Virus record (IMG/VR): IMGVR_UViG_3300031862_000026
Location: 1-31,047 of that record
Reading direction: 5' to 3' (one strand)
From: a virus
DNA: 31,047 nucleotides
Below the pieces are notes generated by a model. That model had not been told where the DNA came from. It saw only the letters and a list, made by a program, of their open reading frames with translations, and ran no database searches. Both the position numbers and the translations under genes were made by a program. Position 1 is the stretch's first letter, and every line of letters starts with the position of its first letter. Positions 1 to 5,260 of the stretch are shown one piece after another.

Positions 1-127
1 TCAGAGTAACGGCTGCGTGATCCGCATAAGATTTGGAATCAAAGACGATAATCCCGCTCAACAACTGGACCTTCCAGATCACGCGACCCCGAAGCCGGCA
101 ACGCCAGACGGAATAAAGATTGCGCAT
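1..127 (-). CDS. Partial small protein, open at the left edge
   Basis: Forty-two codons are visible, starting MRNLYSVWRCRLRGRVIW and running off the window without a stop. The start is ATG at 127. An AGGAGGT motif lies upstream with a rather long spacing of about 12 bases, just beyond the end of the ArdC-like gene, so it is probably the next gene of the same minus-strand transcript. The visible part is basic, with a single cysteine. No family is recognised. The spacing and the missing C-terminus keep confidence moderate. Confidence 0.45.
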   Translation of the reverse strand, partial: MRNLYSVWRCRLRGRVIWKVQLLSGIIVFDSKSYADHAAVTL

Positions 128-144
128 GATATATTACATACCTC

Positions 145-1032
145 CTATCGGAATAAAACGCCTTGACGATCCTCGATCTTGACAACGCGACGAGCCCGAA
201 CCGGAAGCCCCAAGAGAAGCCCCGCCGGCTTGCCGAACTGATCAGGAACCAAGCGCTTGAGAATCTTTTCCGCCGTCGAGATAATCTTCAACGCCTGCCC
301 TTCAAGCTTGCTCTTGTCACCATGCCAATTCGAGATATAAAGATTCGACTCCTGATTATCCAAGCCCAAGCAGCTTGAAACCAAGTAAGCCACCGCTTCC
401 GCCTCAACTTCCATAATGTCACGCCCAACGCCCTTGAAGCGCTCACCGAAATGGCCGAGAAGAACGTGACCGAGCTCATGGAAATAAGAGCAAACCATTT
501 GTCCCTTATTTTTCCGCTCGGAAACGGCAATAAATTCGCCGTTCGTCCACCCGTCCGCCACGCCCAGGACAATCTTGAATTGAAATTCAGGATATGCTTT
601 GACGCAATCCTCAAGGCTCAAGGCCGGATTGCCCTTGACTTTATTCATGCCCAAGTCCAAGGGCTCTCCGTCTGTCTGGTTCACGTCGAACACCGGGACG
701 CCCAGGAAATAGGCGAGATACTTTTCCTTTGACTCGATCTCAAGACCCGTCTCTTCGTCCGTCTCAATCCAGCGCTGGAATGACGGCGCCAAAATCCAGA
801 TAGCCTTTTCCCCCGCCCGAACATAGCGCCCAACCTTTTTCCATTGATTGAACCCCGCGCACAAAGACGCATCCGGTTTGGTGGACCAAATCAGCAGCAG
901 ATTATGGAAAGAATAAGAATGAAACCCCGAACGCCAAACCGAAGCGAAAGCCTTAATCCGCTCGGGATCGGTCACCAACTCGGACCCGAGCTCCTTTAGC
1001 TTAGCGCTTAACTCCGCTTTACGATCCGCCAT
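145..1032 (-). CDS. ArdC-like antirestriction protein with metalloprotease motif
   Basis: This 295-residue protein has the architecture of ArdC-type antirestriction proteins. An N-terminal ssDNA-binding-type domain (about residues 1-120, with the typical FHNLLLIW and GFNQWKKVGRYVRAGEKAI segments) is followed by a zinc metalloprotease domain. The HExxH motif HELGH is at residues 185-189, and a downstream EVEAEAVAYLV segment near 208-218 would supply the third ligand. Family members protect incoming plasmid or phage DNA from host restriction. The start is fixed by GAGGAGGT about 8 bases before the ATG. A strong promoter (-35 TTGACT, -10 TATAAT) lies just upstream, leaving a leader of roughly 40 bases. 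The C-terminal tail after residue 265 is basic. Family assignment is confident. Action against a particular restriction system is inferred. Confidence 0.88.
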   Translation of the reverse strand: MADRKAELSAKLKELGSELVTDPERIKAFASVWRSGFHSYSFHNLLLIWSTKPDASLCAGFNQWKKVGRYVRAGEKAIWILAPSFQRWIETDEETGLEIESKEKYLAYFLGVPVFDVNQTDGEPLDLGMNKVKGNPALSLEDCVKAYPEFQFKIVLGVADGWTNGEFIAVSERKNKGQMVCSYFHELGHVLLGHFGERFKGVGRDIMEVEAEAVAYLVSSCLGLDNQESNLYISNWHGDKSKLEGQALKIISTAEKILKRLVPDQFGKPAGLLLGLPVRARRVVKIEDRQGVLFR

Positions 1033-1077
1033 CTTTTATGACCTCCTCACAATGATAAGTAACTTTCCTACAGCTTA

Positions 1078-1105
1078 ATTATATCATGAGATTGTAAGTA
1101 GTCAA
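1078..1105 (-). promoter_or_regulatory. Sigma-70-like promoter of the ArdC-like gene, extended -10
   Basis: On the minus strand TTGACT (1105-1100) is followed after 16 bases by a perfect TATAAT (1083-1078). The three bases before the -10 are TGA, an extended -10. Transcription would begin near 1071, about 40 bases before the ArdC start. The sequence GGTAGTTGACT here recurs exactly at 2740-2730 upstream of the other minus-strand genes. Confidence 0.75.
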
Positions 1106-1147
1106 CTACCATAGGAAAGATATATAGTAATATTAATAAGAGTAGAA

Positions 1148-1169
1148 GCCGGCCTGGAGCCCGGCCGGC
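1148..1169 (-). terminator. GC-rich hairpin, possible minus-strand terminator
   Basis: GCCGGCC (1148-1154) pairs perfectly with GGCCGGC (1163-1169) across an 8-base loop. Read on the minus strand, the stem is followed by TTCTACTCTTATT, which is only moderately T-rich. It lies downstream of the 1755-2701 gene chain and upstream of the ArdC promoter, where a terminator separating two units would be expected. The weak T tract keeps confidence low. Confidence 0.3.
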
Positions 1170-1231
1170 AGCCGCCCCCGCCCCCCCTAATAACCATATA
1201 GGATTATATAAAAGTACTATTAAAGAATATA

Positions 1232-1247
1232 ATAAGAGTACTCTTAT
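1232..1247. repeat. 16-base perfect palindrome in AT-rich DNA, candidate operator
   Basis: The sequence ATAAGAGTACTCTTAT reads the same on both strands. It lies about 50 bases upstream of the plus-strand promoter at 1296 and within the AT-rich part of the gap. The core AGTACT also occurs singly about 20 bases upstream (near 1213). Perfect palindromes of this length in phage control regions are typical of sites for dimeric repressors, but no regulator is identified in the window. Confidence 0.45.
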
Positions 1248-1295
1248 AAGAATATAAGTAATATAGGGGGGTGTACAGTAACCTATCGAATTAGA

Positions 1296-1323
1296 TTGAC
1301 AAAAAGAGATTGTGTGATAGAAT
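1296..1323 (+). promoter_or_regulatory. Sigma-70-like promoter on the plus strand, extended -10
   Basis: A consensus TTGACA (1296-1301) is followed after 16 bases by TAGAAT (1318-1323), preceded by TGA as an extended -10. It would start transcription near 1330 into a region with no long plus-strand gene and opposite to the minus-strand units. It could serve a very short gene at 1408 or a non-coding transcript. Confidence 0.6.
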
Positions 1324-1338
1324 CAGAATAGAATGAAC

Positions 1339-1368
1339 CCTAAAAAGATTATGTAAACCATTTTTAGG
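1339..1368 (+). repeat. Inverted repeat just after the plus-strand promoter
   Basis: CCTAAAAA (1339-1346) and TTTTTAGG (1361-1368) form an 8-base perfect inverted repeat with a 14-base spacer. It begins about 10 bases after the predicted transcription start of the 1296 promoter. It could be an operator or a leader hairpin. The AT-rich stem and lack of a following T run argue against a terminator. Confidence 0.35.
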
Positions 1369-1407
1369 TCAGTATAGGGGGAAGGACCGGGTCGCATAAT
1401 AAGTATT

Positions 1408-1521
1408 ATGTCAACTATGCCCAAGAACCCCCTGAATTTTAAGAGAGAGGCCCCGCGCACAGCCGGAGCCGAAACGCCGAGGCCCCTATGGGAACTTTCC
1501 TTTCTGCCCCCCCCTCCATAA
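1408..1521 (+). CDS. Possible 37-residue protein, doubtful
   Basis: This short frame starts MSTMPKNPLNFKREAPRT and ends with a four-proline tail before TAA. It lies about 80 bases downstream of the predicted plus-strand promoter at 1296, the only reason to consider it. The nearest purine-rich motif (AAGGA) is about 20 bases upstream, too far for a normal ribosome binding site. The protein is basic and proline-rich, with no recognisable family. It may be a chance frame. Confidence 0.27.
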   Translation: MSTMPKNPLNFKREAPRTAGAETPRPLWELSFLPPPP

Positions 1522-1679
1522 GCCTATCCCCCTCTAAGTAATTTTCTATTTTCCCCTAACTGGTTTTATATATATTATCTTTCTTCAGTAATCTAGAATA
1601 TACTTTCTCTATTATTATAAAGAAATCACTGGGGGTAGTATTAAGAGAGAGCGATGGGTTGAGTTTAGCGAGGTGGACG

Positions 1680-1772
1680 ATGGAGGGGTTGCGGGAGAAG
1701 AATCGGGTCACGGCTCTTCTTTTCTCATGTTCTGGGGGGCCTCCGGCCAGTCAGTCATTTCCTTGTCTCTGA
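1680..1772 (+). CDS. Possible 30-residue protein, doubtful
   Basis: The frame starts MEGLREKNRVTALLFSCSGG and ends at 1772, running 18 bases into the 3' end of the converging minus-strand gene. An AGGT motif 5 bases before the ATG could act as a weak ribosome binding site, and the frame stays open for some distance upstream of the ATG. No promoter is seen close by. It is listed only because nothing else occupies this stretch. Confidence 0.2.
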   Translation: MEGLREKNRVTALLFSCSGGPPASQSFPCL

Positions 1773-2054
1773 TTTATATAGCCTTTCGGTGAGAGCCATA
1801 ATGGTAAATGTTAAAACCTGCATTTGACGAAGATTATGTTTCATTGTTTCATCATAAATTCTTATATCAAAACCCGGAATATTTTTGTAAGAATTTTTTT
1901 CCTCTTCAAACTTTCCTATTTGTTCACGCAGATTTTTTCTGCGAATATCTAGTTCTGATATAAGGGCTATATAGTGGTAACGGAGAGCGTCGATTTCTTT
2001 GTTAAGGTGCTCCCGATCTTTGGTTAAGGGGGTTTTAATCGCGGTGTTTTTCAT
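1755..2054 (-). CDS. Small coiled-coil protein of unknown function
   Basis: Ninety-nine residues starting MKNTAIKTPLTKDREHLN. The start is chosen because its ATG overlaps the TGA of the upstream gene (ATGA at 2051-2054), the usual mark of translational coupling, with a purine-rich GAGGAAGAAG before it. The body is highly charged and predicted to be mostly helical, with a heptad-like segment around residues 12-60 and no cysteine or membrane segment. Its 3' half is clearly more AT-rich than the neighbouring genes, which may indicate a separate origin. It is the last gene of a four-gene minus-strand chain. No family is recognised. An early, host-interaction or regulatory role is only a guess from position. 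Confidence 0.65.
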   Translation of the reverse strand: MKNTAIKTPLTKDREHLNKEIDALRYHYIALISELDIRRKNLREQIGKFEEEKNSYKNIPGFDIRIYDETMKHNLRQMQVLTFTIMALTERLYKSETRK

Positions 2055-2332
2055 CTTCTTCCTCTTCCCGGGATCTCCAGCACCGCCTCTTTCTTTCCAT
2101 CCCCGTCTTCGTCTTTTGTTTTTATCGGCGGGGGGAACTTCCGGGCCTTCCATTCGTCATACGGCTCATGCTCGATGCCCAGGATTTCTTCTCCACGAAG
2201 AACCGTCAGGTGGTTCTCCAGTTGAGAGTAGAAGATCTTCGGGCCTTTCTTAAAAAACTTCTTGTCGACGGCATCGCCCTTGACGGTCATCATCATTCCC
2301 GGAAGGCGCTTCAAGTAGATAAGCAGCGGCAT
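2051..2332 (-). CDS. Small hypothetical protein
   Basis: Ninety-three residues starting MPLLIYLKRLPGMMMTVKGD. A longer upstream reading to 2404 is possible, but the ATG at 2332 has a well-placed GGAGA 7 bases before it. It also starts just after the upstream gene ends at 2334. The first 70 residues look folded (hydrophobic N-terminus, FFKKGPKIFYSQLENHL segment), and the last 25 are low-complexity and charged (KTKDEDGDGKKEA). The stop overlaps the next start in an ATGA. It sits in the middle of the minus-strand chain of small genes. No family is recognised. Confidence 0.6.
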   Translation of the reverse strand: MPLLIYLKRLPGMMMTVKGDAVDKKFFKKGPKIFYSQLENHLTVLRGEEILGIEHEPYDEWKARKFPPPIKTKDEDGDGKKEAVLEIPGRGRR

Positions 2333-2333
2333 T

Positions 2334-2504
2334 TTATTTCTCCTTTCCGTCGCCACGAACTTCTTCGTGGATGAAGAGGTTCCGACAATCGGGTCTATTT
2401 TCAATTTTCGGGAAACAGAAGCAGTTTTTATTCAAGACGTGGCCTTTCTGTAGCGGGAGGACATGGACTTCTTTTTCAGATTCCTGAATCATCCAGTGCG
2501 TCAC
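2334..2504 (-). CDS. Small cysteine-containing protein of a common phage type
   Basis: About 56 residues if started at the GTG at 2504. An in-frame ATG at 2492 is the alternative, and a much longer upstream reading to 2735 is unlikely because it would cross the promoter and the previous gene. The core reads HVLPL, then a CFCFPKIE segment, then FIHEE. Small phage proteins with an HVLP...H...C.C.P..E...IH pattern are common, and paired Cys/His residues could bind a metal ion. That role is an inference. It starts 12 bases after the upstream gene ends and ends one base before the next gene starts. An AGGA motif is the only candidate ribosome binding site. Confidence 0.5.
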   Translation of the reverse strand: MTHWMIQESEKEVHVLPLQKGHVLNKNCFCFPKIENRPDCRNLFIHEEVRGDGKEK

Positions 2505-2515
2505 TTCCGCATATC

Positions 2516-2701
2516 CTAGTTTTGGTTTACCGTAAAGAATTTCTTGAAATCCCGGAGAGCCTTGAGGATCAATCTCTCGACGCGGCGCTGGCGGTGTTTG
2601 AGGTGTTGGGTCTCTTTGGCATTTTGATCTATTTGCCGGGAGATAATTTTGAAGGCGAGGCGAAGCCGGGATTCTTTGGGTTCTTCTTGGGCCTGTTCCA
2701 C
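2516..2701 (-). CDS. Small basic coiled-coil protein, start uncertain
   Basis: Sixty-one residues from GTG at 2701 (MEQAQEEPKESRLRLAFKII), highly charged and helical, with a basic stretch HLKHRQRRVERLILKALRD. It directly follows the minus-strand promoter at 2735-2708. The GTG would fall at or within a base or two of the predicted transcription start, so the message would be almost leaderless. No later ATG exists in the frame. Either translation is leaderless or the true start is a non-standard codon further in. It heads the minus-strand chain of small genes. The function is unknown. Confidence 0.45.
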   Translation of the reverse strand: MEQAQEEPKESRLRLAFKIISRQIDQNAKETQHLKHRQRRVERLILKALRDFKKFFTVNQN

Positions 2702-2707
2702 GCCTTA

Positions 2708-2735
2708 ATTTTAGCATGGGATTTCGGGAAGTCAA
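2708..2735 (-). promoter_or_regulatory. Promoter of the minus-strand gene chain, extended -10
   Basis: TTGACT (2735-2730) is followed after 16 bases by TAAAAT (2713-2708), with TGC just before the -10. The 11 bases GGTAGTTGACT (2740-2730) are identical to those of the ArdC promoter, and the spacing is the same. The match of both boxes, spacer and flank between two sites 1.6 kb apart makes this a convincing phage promoter. Confidence 0.7.
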
Positions 2736-2792
2736 CTACCCCGGTTGGCTATGTTCTTCTTGCCATAAATTAGCACACTCAAAATAAACCTC

Positions 2793-2822
2793 TTGACAAA
2801 TCTCTAGTCTTCGCCCTATCTT
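2793..2822 (+). promoter_or_regulatory. Promoter at the head of the late structural operon
   Basis: A consensus TTGACA (2793-2798) is followed after 18 bases by TATCTT (2817-2822), a weak -10. It lies back-to-back with the minus-strand promoter at 2708-2735, about 60 bases apart, and directly ahead of the terminase genes. No other strong plus-strand promoter is apparent before the operon. Confidence 0.5.
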
Positions 2823-2872
2823 TAGTATTGGTTAAGTCGTTATCACAATATGTAGGGTTATCATGTAGGCCA

Positions 2873-3451
2873 ATGAACTTACGAAAAGCCGGCGGGAGGG
2901 CTTCTCCGAAGAGGGATAAATTTCTACTTCCGGATATTGTGGACGGAACTCCGGTTCTGATCACGAGAGCGAAGTATCCGCGTACCCACAGAATGAAAAA
3001 GAAATCGGAGTCCGGGGTTGAGAGAGCAACGCCGATGCAGAAGCGAGCGCTTGAGAATCATCTTTTCAAGGGCATGAACAAAACTGAGGCGATGGAGAAG
3101 GCCGGTTACAGTATGACTCCGCACAACACGGCGGGTATCAATGCCGCGCTTGAGAAGCGTCCCATTGTAAAGGCGCTTGAGAAGCGGAAGATCACAAACG
3201 ACACGGTAGCCGAGGTCATCGAAGGGGGACTTAAGGCCATGAGGCCGGACGATCATAAATTCCCGGATCACACGGCCCGGGCTCCGTATGTCCGTGAGGT
3301 GAACCGGATCCTGGGCAACTACGCACCGACGAAAGTGCAGGTCCGGGAGCAAGCCGTTGTCATCAATCTCACATCGGACGACGCGGCCAAGTTTCAAAAA
3401 TATCGAGCGATGAGGGCGGGGAATGGCGGAAACGAAGACGGGGCAGATTGA
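2873..3451 (+). CDS. Terminase small subunit-like DNA-binding protein
   Basis: The region from about residue 65 to 175 looks like a phage terminase small subunit. TPMQKRALENHLFKGMNKTE followed by AMEKAGYSM resembles the helix-turn-helix start of that family (a crowding helix, then A...AGY), followed by repeated helical segments (NAALEKRPIVKALEKRKI). It would recognise the packaging site and recruit the large subunit. The start is uncertain. ATG 2873 gives 192 residues, ATG 2993 gives 152, and neither has a clear ribosome binding site. A TTG at 2828 would lie on the transcription start. I chose 2873 because the extra codons look coding, although the N-terminal 40 residues match nothing known to me. 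The gene overlaps the next by 29 bases, as usual for this pair. Confidence 0.72.
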   Translation: MNLRKAGGRASPKRDKFLLPDIVDGTPVLITRAKYPRTHRMKKKSESGVERATPMQKRALENHLFKGMNKTEAMEKAGYSMTPHNTAGINAALEKRPIVKALEKRKITNDTVAEVIEGGLKAMRPDDHKFPDHTARAPYVREVNRILGNYAPTKVQVREQAVVINLTSDDAAKFQKYRAMRAGNGGNEDGAD

Positions 3452-4997
3452 CGCCAAGACCGCTTCCGAATGGCGGCAGTCCTGTCTCGATGATCTTTTT
3501 TTTCTCTGCTCGTTTGTCTTTCATCACGGGAAAAAGCGCGAGTATCGAGATCTCAATCAAATCCATCTCGAGCTTTGCGATTTTCTGGACGATAAGCGCT
3601 TTCTCCAGAAGCTTGTCCTCATGTTCCGCGACGGGTTAAAGAGTTCGATGGCTCGGGCAAAGGTCATTCAATGGTTCCTCCGAAAGCTTGCCGCGGAGGA
3701 AGAGGGCAAGGCGTTCTATTACTCCGGCGTTTTCGAGCTGGCCCAAGATCAGCTCGGGCGCATCGTCAAGGAGATCGTGGAGAACGATTTGCTTCAGGCG
3801 CTTTTCAAGGACGTTATCCCGCGAAAGAAATCGGATTTCGATTACTGCGCCGTGACCGAAGGCAAGATCCGATTCCACAAAGCCGAGATCGACATCGGAT
3901 CACCGGACAAGGCCCTGGCCGGCCATCACTACGACCTGGGGATAAACGACAATTTGATGAACGAGGTCAACACCCGCAGCGATAAAATGCGGAAGACCAT
4001 CGTCAAGGACTGGCAGCACCAGGAATCCATGCTCGCAGAGAGGGCGGAGGAAGTCGTCTTTGAGACGCCCTGGTTCCCGGACGACGTTTCCGGGATCATC
4101 CTCGACCCGGACGCGCTTTTTGATTATCGCAAACTTTGGCGCCGGCCCTGCCATCGTTTCATATCCGAAACCGGATATGCCGTATTCTCATGCCCGGCGG
4201 CGAAGGGCGAGGGTAGGATAGGAATTCCAGTCTTCCCGGAAAAGGTGGATGCGGAATACCTGGAGAGAAAACGCCGGAAGCAGGGCCCGGCCATCTACGG
4301 GGCCATGTATGACCTCCAGCCCGTCTCCGAGCAGGAAGCGGTTTATCGGCCTTCTTGGATCCGCCACTACACGGAACTTCCCTATCCTTTCTACCGGACC
4401 CTGACCATCGACTGCGCCGGCACGAAAGGCCGGGAATCAAGTCCGAGTGCTATTTCGATTGGAGATTGGGATCCGGATGGGCGGCTTCATATTGTCTATG
4501 CCGAGAAGCGCAAGGTCAGCCACATGGAGCGTTACTACTGGTTTTTGAACTTACTGGAATCTTGTTTTGAAGAGAAACGGCCGGTTATGGGTGTCGGAAT
4601 TGAGAAAGAAAAATACGGGGATGCTATGGACAGCATGCTAAGGGCTTTCAAGATAGATGAAAAGTATAAATTCGTTCTGAATCTTGTTCCGATTGAGAAA
4701 TCAAGGCCGGATCGGCTTGCAAGTATGCAGAGCGAGTATGAACTGGGAAAGATTCTATCCAAACCGGGACTTGAGGACTATGAAAAAGAGGTTCGGTCTT
4801 ACTACCGGGATAAGGTCATGGGCGTTGATATTTTGGAGACGATTTATCTTCACTCCAAAATCAAGATGATCCCGAAGAAAGCGGAAATGGCGAGGCCGGC
4901 CGTGAAGACGGCCGAGGAAGATTTTGTCCGGCAGATAAAGCGGGACCGGATGAGGGGCATCTATCCGTCCGGCCAATTTATCTCGAGGTCTTTTTAG
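3423..4997 (+). CDS. terL: Terminase large subunit
   Basis: At 524 residues this has the expected length and layout of a phage DNA-packaging motor. An ATPase domain comes first (Walker A-like RDGLKSS at 69-75 after the hydrophobic KLVLMF strand; Walker B region HYDLGINDNL at 169-178; ETPWFPDDVSGIILDPD like the coupling segment after it). An RNase H-type nuclease domain starts near YRTLTIDCAGTKG with a first acidic residue, and an IEKEKYGDAMDSML region follows. The motor pumps DNA into the prohead through the portal encoded two genes downstream and cuts the concatemer. GGGCGGGGA precedes the ATG. Oddly, the second acidic position of Walker B, usually Asp or Glu, reads Asn here (IND-N). The family call is secure. 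Confidence 0.92.
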   Translation: MAETKTGQIDAKTASEWRQSCLDDLFFLCSFVFHHGKKREYRDLNQIHLELCDFLDDKRFLQKLVLMFRDGLKSSMARAKVIQWFLRKLAAEEEGKAFYYSGVFELAQDQLGRIVKEIVENDLLQALFKDVIPRKKSDFDYCAVTEGKIRFHKAEIDIGSPDKALAGHHYDLGINDNLMNEVNTRSDKMRKTIVKDWQHQESMLAERAEEVVFETPWFPDDVSGIILDPDALFDYRKLWRRPCHRFISETGYAVFSCPAAKGEGRIGIPVFPEKVDAEYLERKRRKQGPAIYGAMYDLQPVSEQEAVYRPSWIRHYTELPYPFYRTLTIDCAGTKGRESSPSAISIGDWDPDGRLHIVYAEKRKVSHMERYYWFLNLLESCFEEKRPVMGVGIEKEKYGDAMDSMLRAFKIDEKYKFVLNLVPIEKSRPDRLASMQSEYELGKILSKPGLEDYEKEVRSYYRDKVMGVDILETIYLHSKIKMIPKKAEMARPAVKTAEEDFVRQIKRDRMRGIYPSGQFISRSF

Positions 4998-5002
4998 GAG
5001 GG

Positions 5003-5260
5003 ATGATGGCGGCGACTATTATACTCGGGGCGTCATTAATCGCGGCGTTGGCCGTTATCCTCGCTCAGAATGTACTCCACTACCGCGAGAAGCGCGATCT
5101 CTTTAACCGCTTCATGGCCGGCGACTACAAGACTTACAACCATTTCGAGAAAGTTCTGCCCGAGCAGATGAAGCAGCAGGAAAAGATTCTTGAGAAAAAA
5201 CTTGAAGAGAAGGTCACGCCCGAGGTGCTCAGGGCCAGGGAAGCGGCCAGGGGTTTCTAA
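5003..5260 (+). CDS. Small membrane-anchored coiled-coil protein
   Basis: Eighty-five residues (84 if the second ATG at 5006 is used; the GGAGGG motif suits 5006 slightly better). Residues 2-22 form one strongly hydrophobic membrane segment (ATIILGASLIAALAVILAQ). A charged helical tail with an EKKLEEK coiled-coil stretch follows, so it is probably inserted with the tail in the cytoplasm or periplasm. It sits between large terminase and portal, and its stop overlaps the portal start (TAATG), so it is co-translated with packaging genes. Small one-helix proteins occur at this spot in other phages, but their role is not established. Its topology resembles an inner-membrane spanin, though its location does not. 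Confidence 0.75.
   Translation: MMAATIILGASLIAALAVILAQNVLHYREKRDLFNRFMAGDYKTYNHFEKVLPEQMKQQEKILEKKLEEKVTPEVLRAREAARGF

Larger units (their letters stand above)
1033..1754. other. Regulatory gap with alternating GC- and AT-rich islands
   Basis: This stretch of about 0.7 kb separates the ArdC-like gene from the upstream minus-strand genes and holds no long gene. It contains the ArdC promoter (1078-1105), a GC-rich hairpin (1148-1169) and a poly-C block (about 1173-1187). An AT-rich island (about 1190-1290) carries a 16-base palindrome. A plus-strand promoter (1296-1323), an inverted repeat (1339-1368), a second C-run near 1507-1515 and another AT-rich stretch (about 1525-1630) follow. Two very short open frames on the plus strand are listed separately. 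Control of early genes is the obvious role. An origin function is possible but unsupported. Confidence 0.6.

Noticed and set aside
163-872. Open frames on the plus strand and other minus frames across the ArdC-like gene
   Set aside because: They lie inside a gene with a clear family pattern, promoter and ribosome binding site, and their products look like frame shadows.
1170-1190. G-quadruplex on the minus strand in the poly-C block
   Set aside because: Only about three full G runs are close together, and the fourth is short or distant. This is too weak to claim.
1525-1640. AT-rich stretch as replication origin
   Set aside because: No iterated short repeats (iterons), DnaA-box cluster or replication gene is seen nearby.
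1690-1735. Plus-strand terminator (AGAAGA...TCTTCT followed by T-rich sequence)
   Set aside because: The stem is only 6 weak pairs with a 13-base loop.
2505-2735. Long upstream extension of the 56-residue minus-strand protein
   Set aside because: It would start inside the promoter and read through the previous gene in another frame with a proline-rich, non-coding look.
2828-2872. TTG start extending the small terminase upstream
   Set aside because: It falls on the predicted transcription start and lacks a ribosome binding site. The next ATG codons are better.
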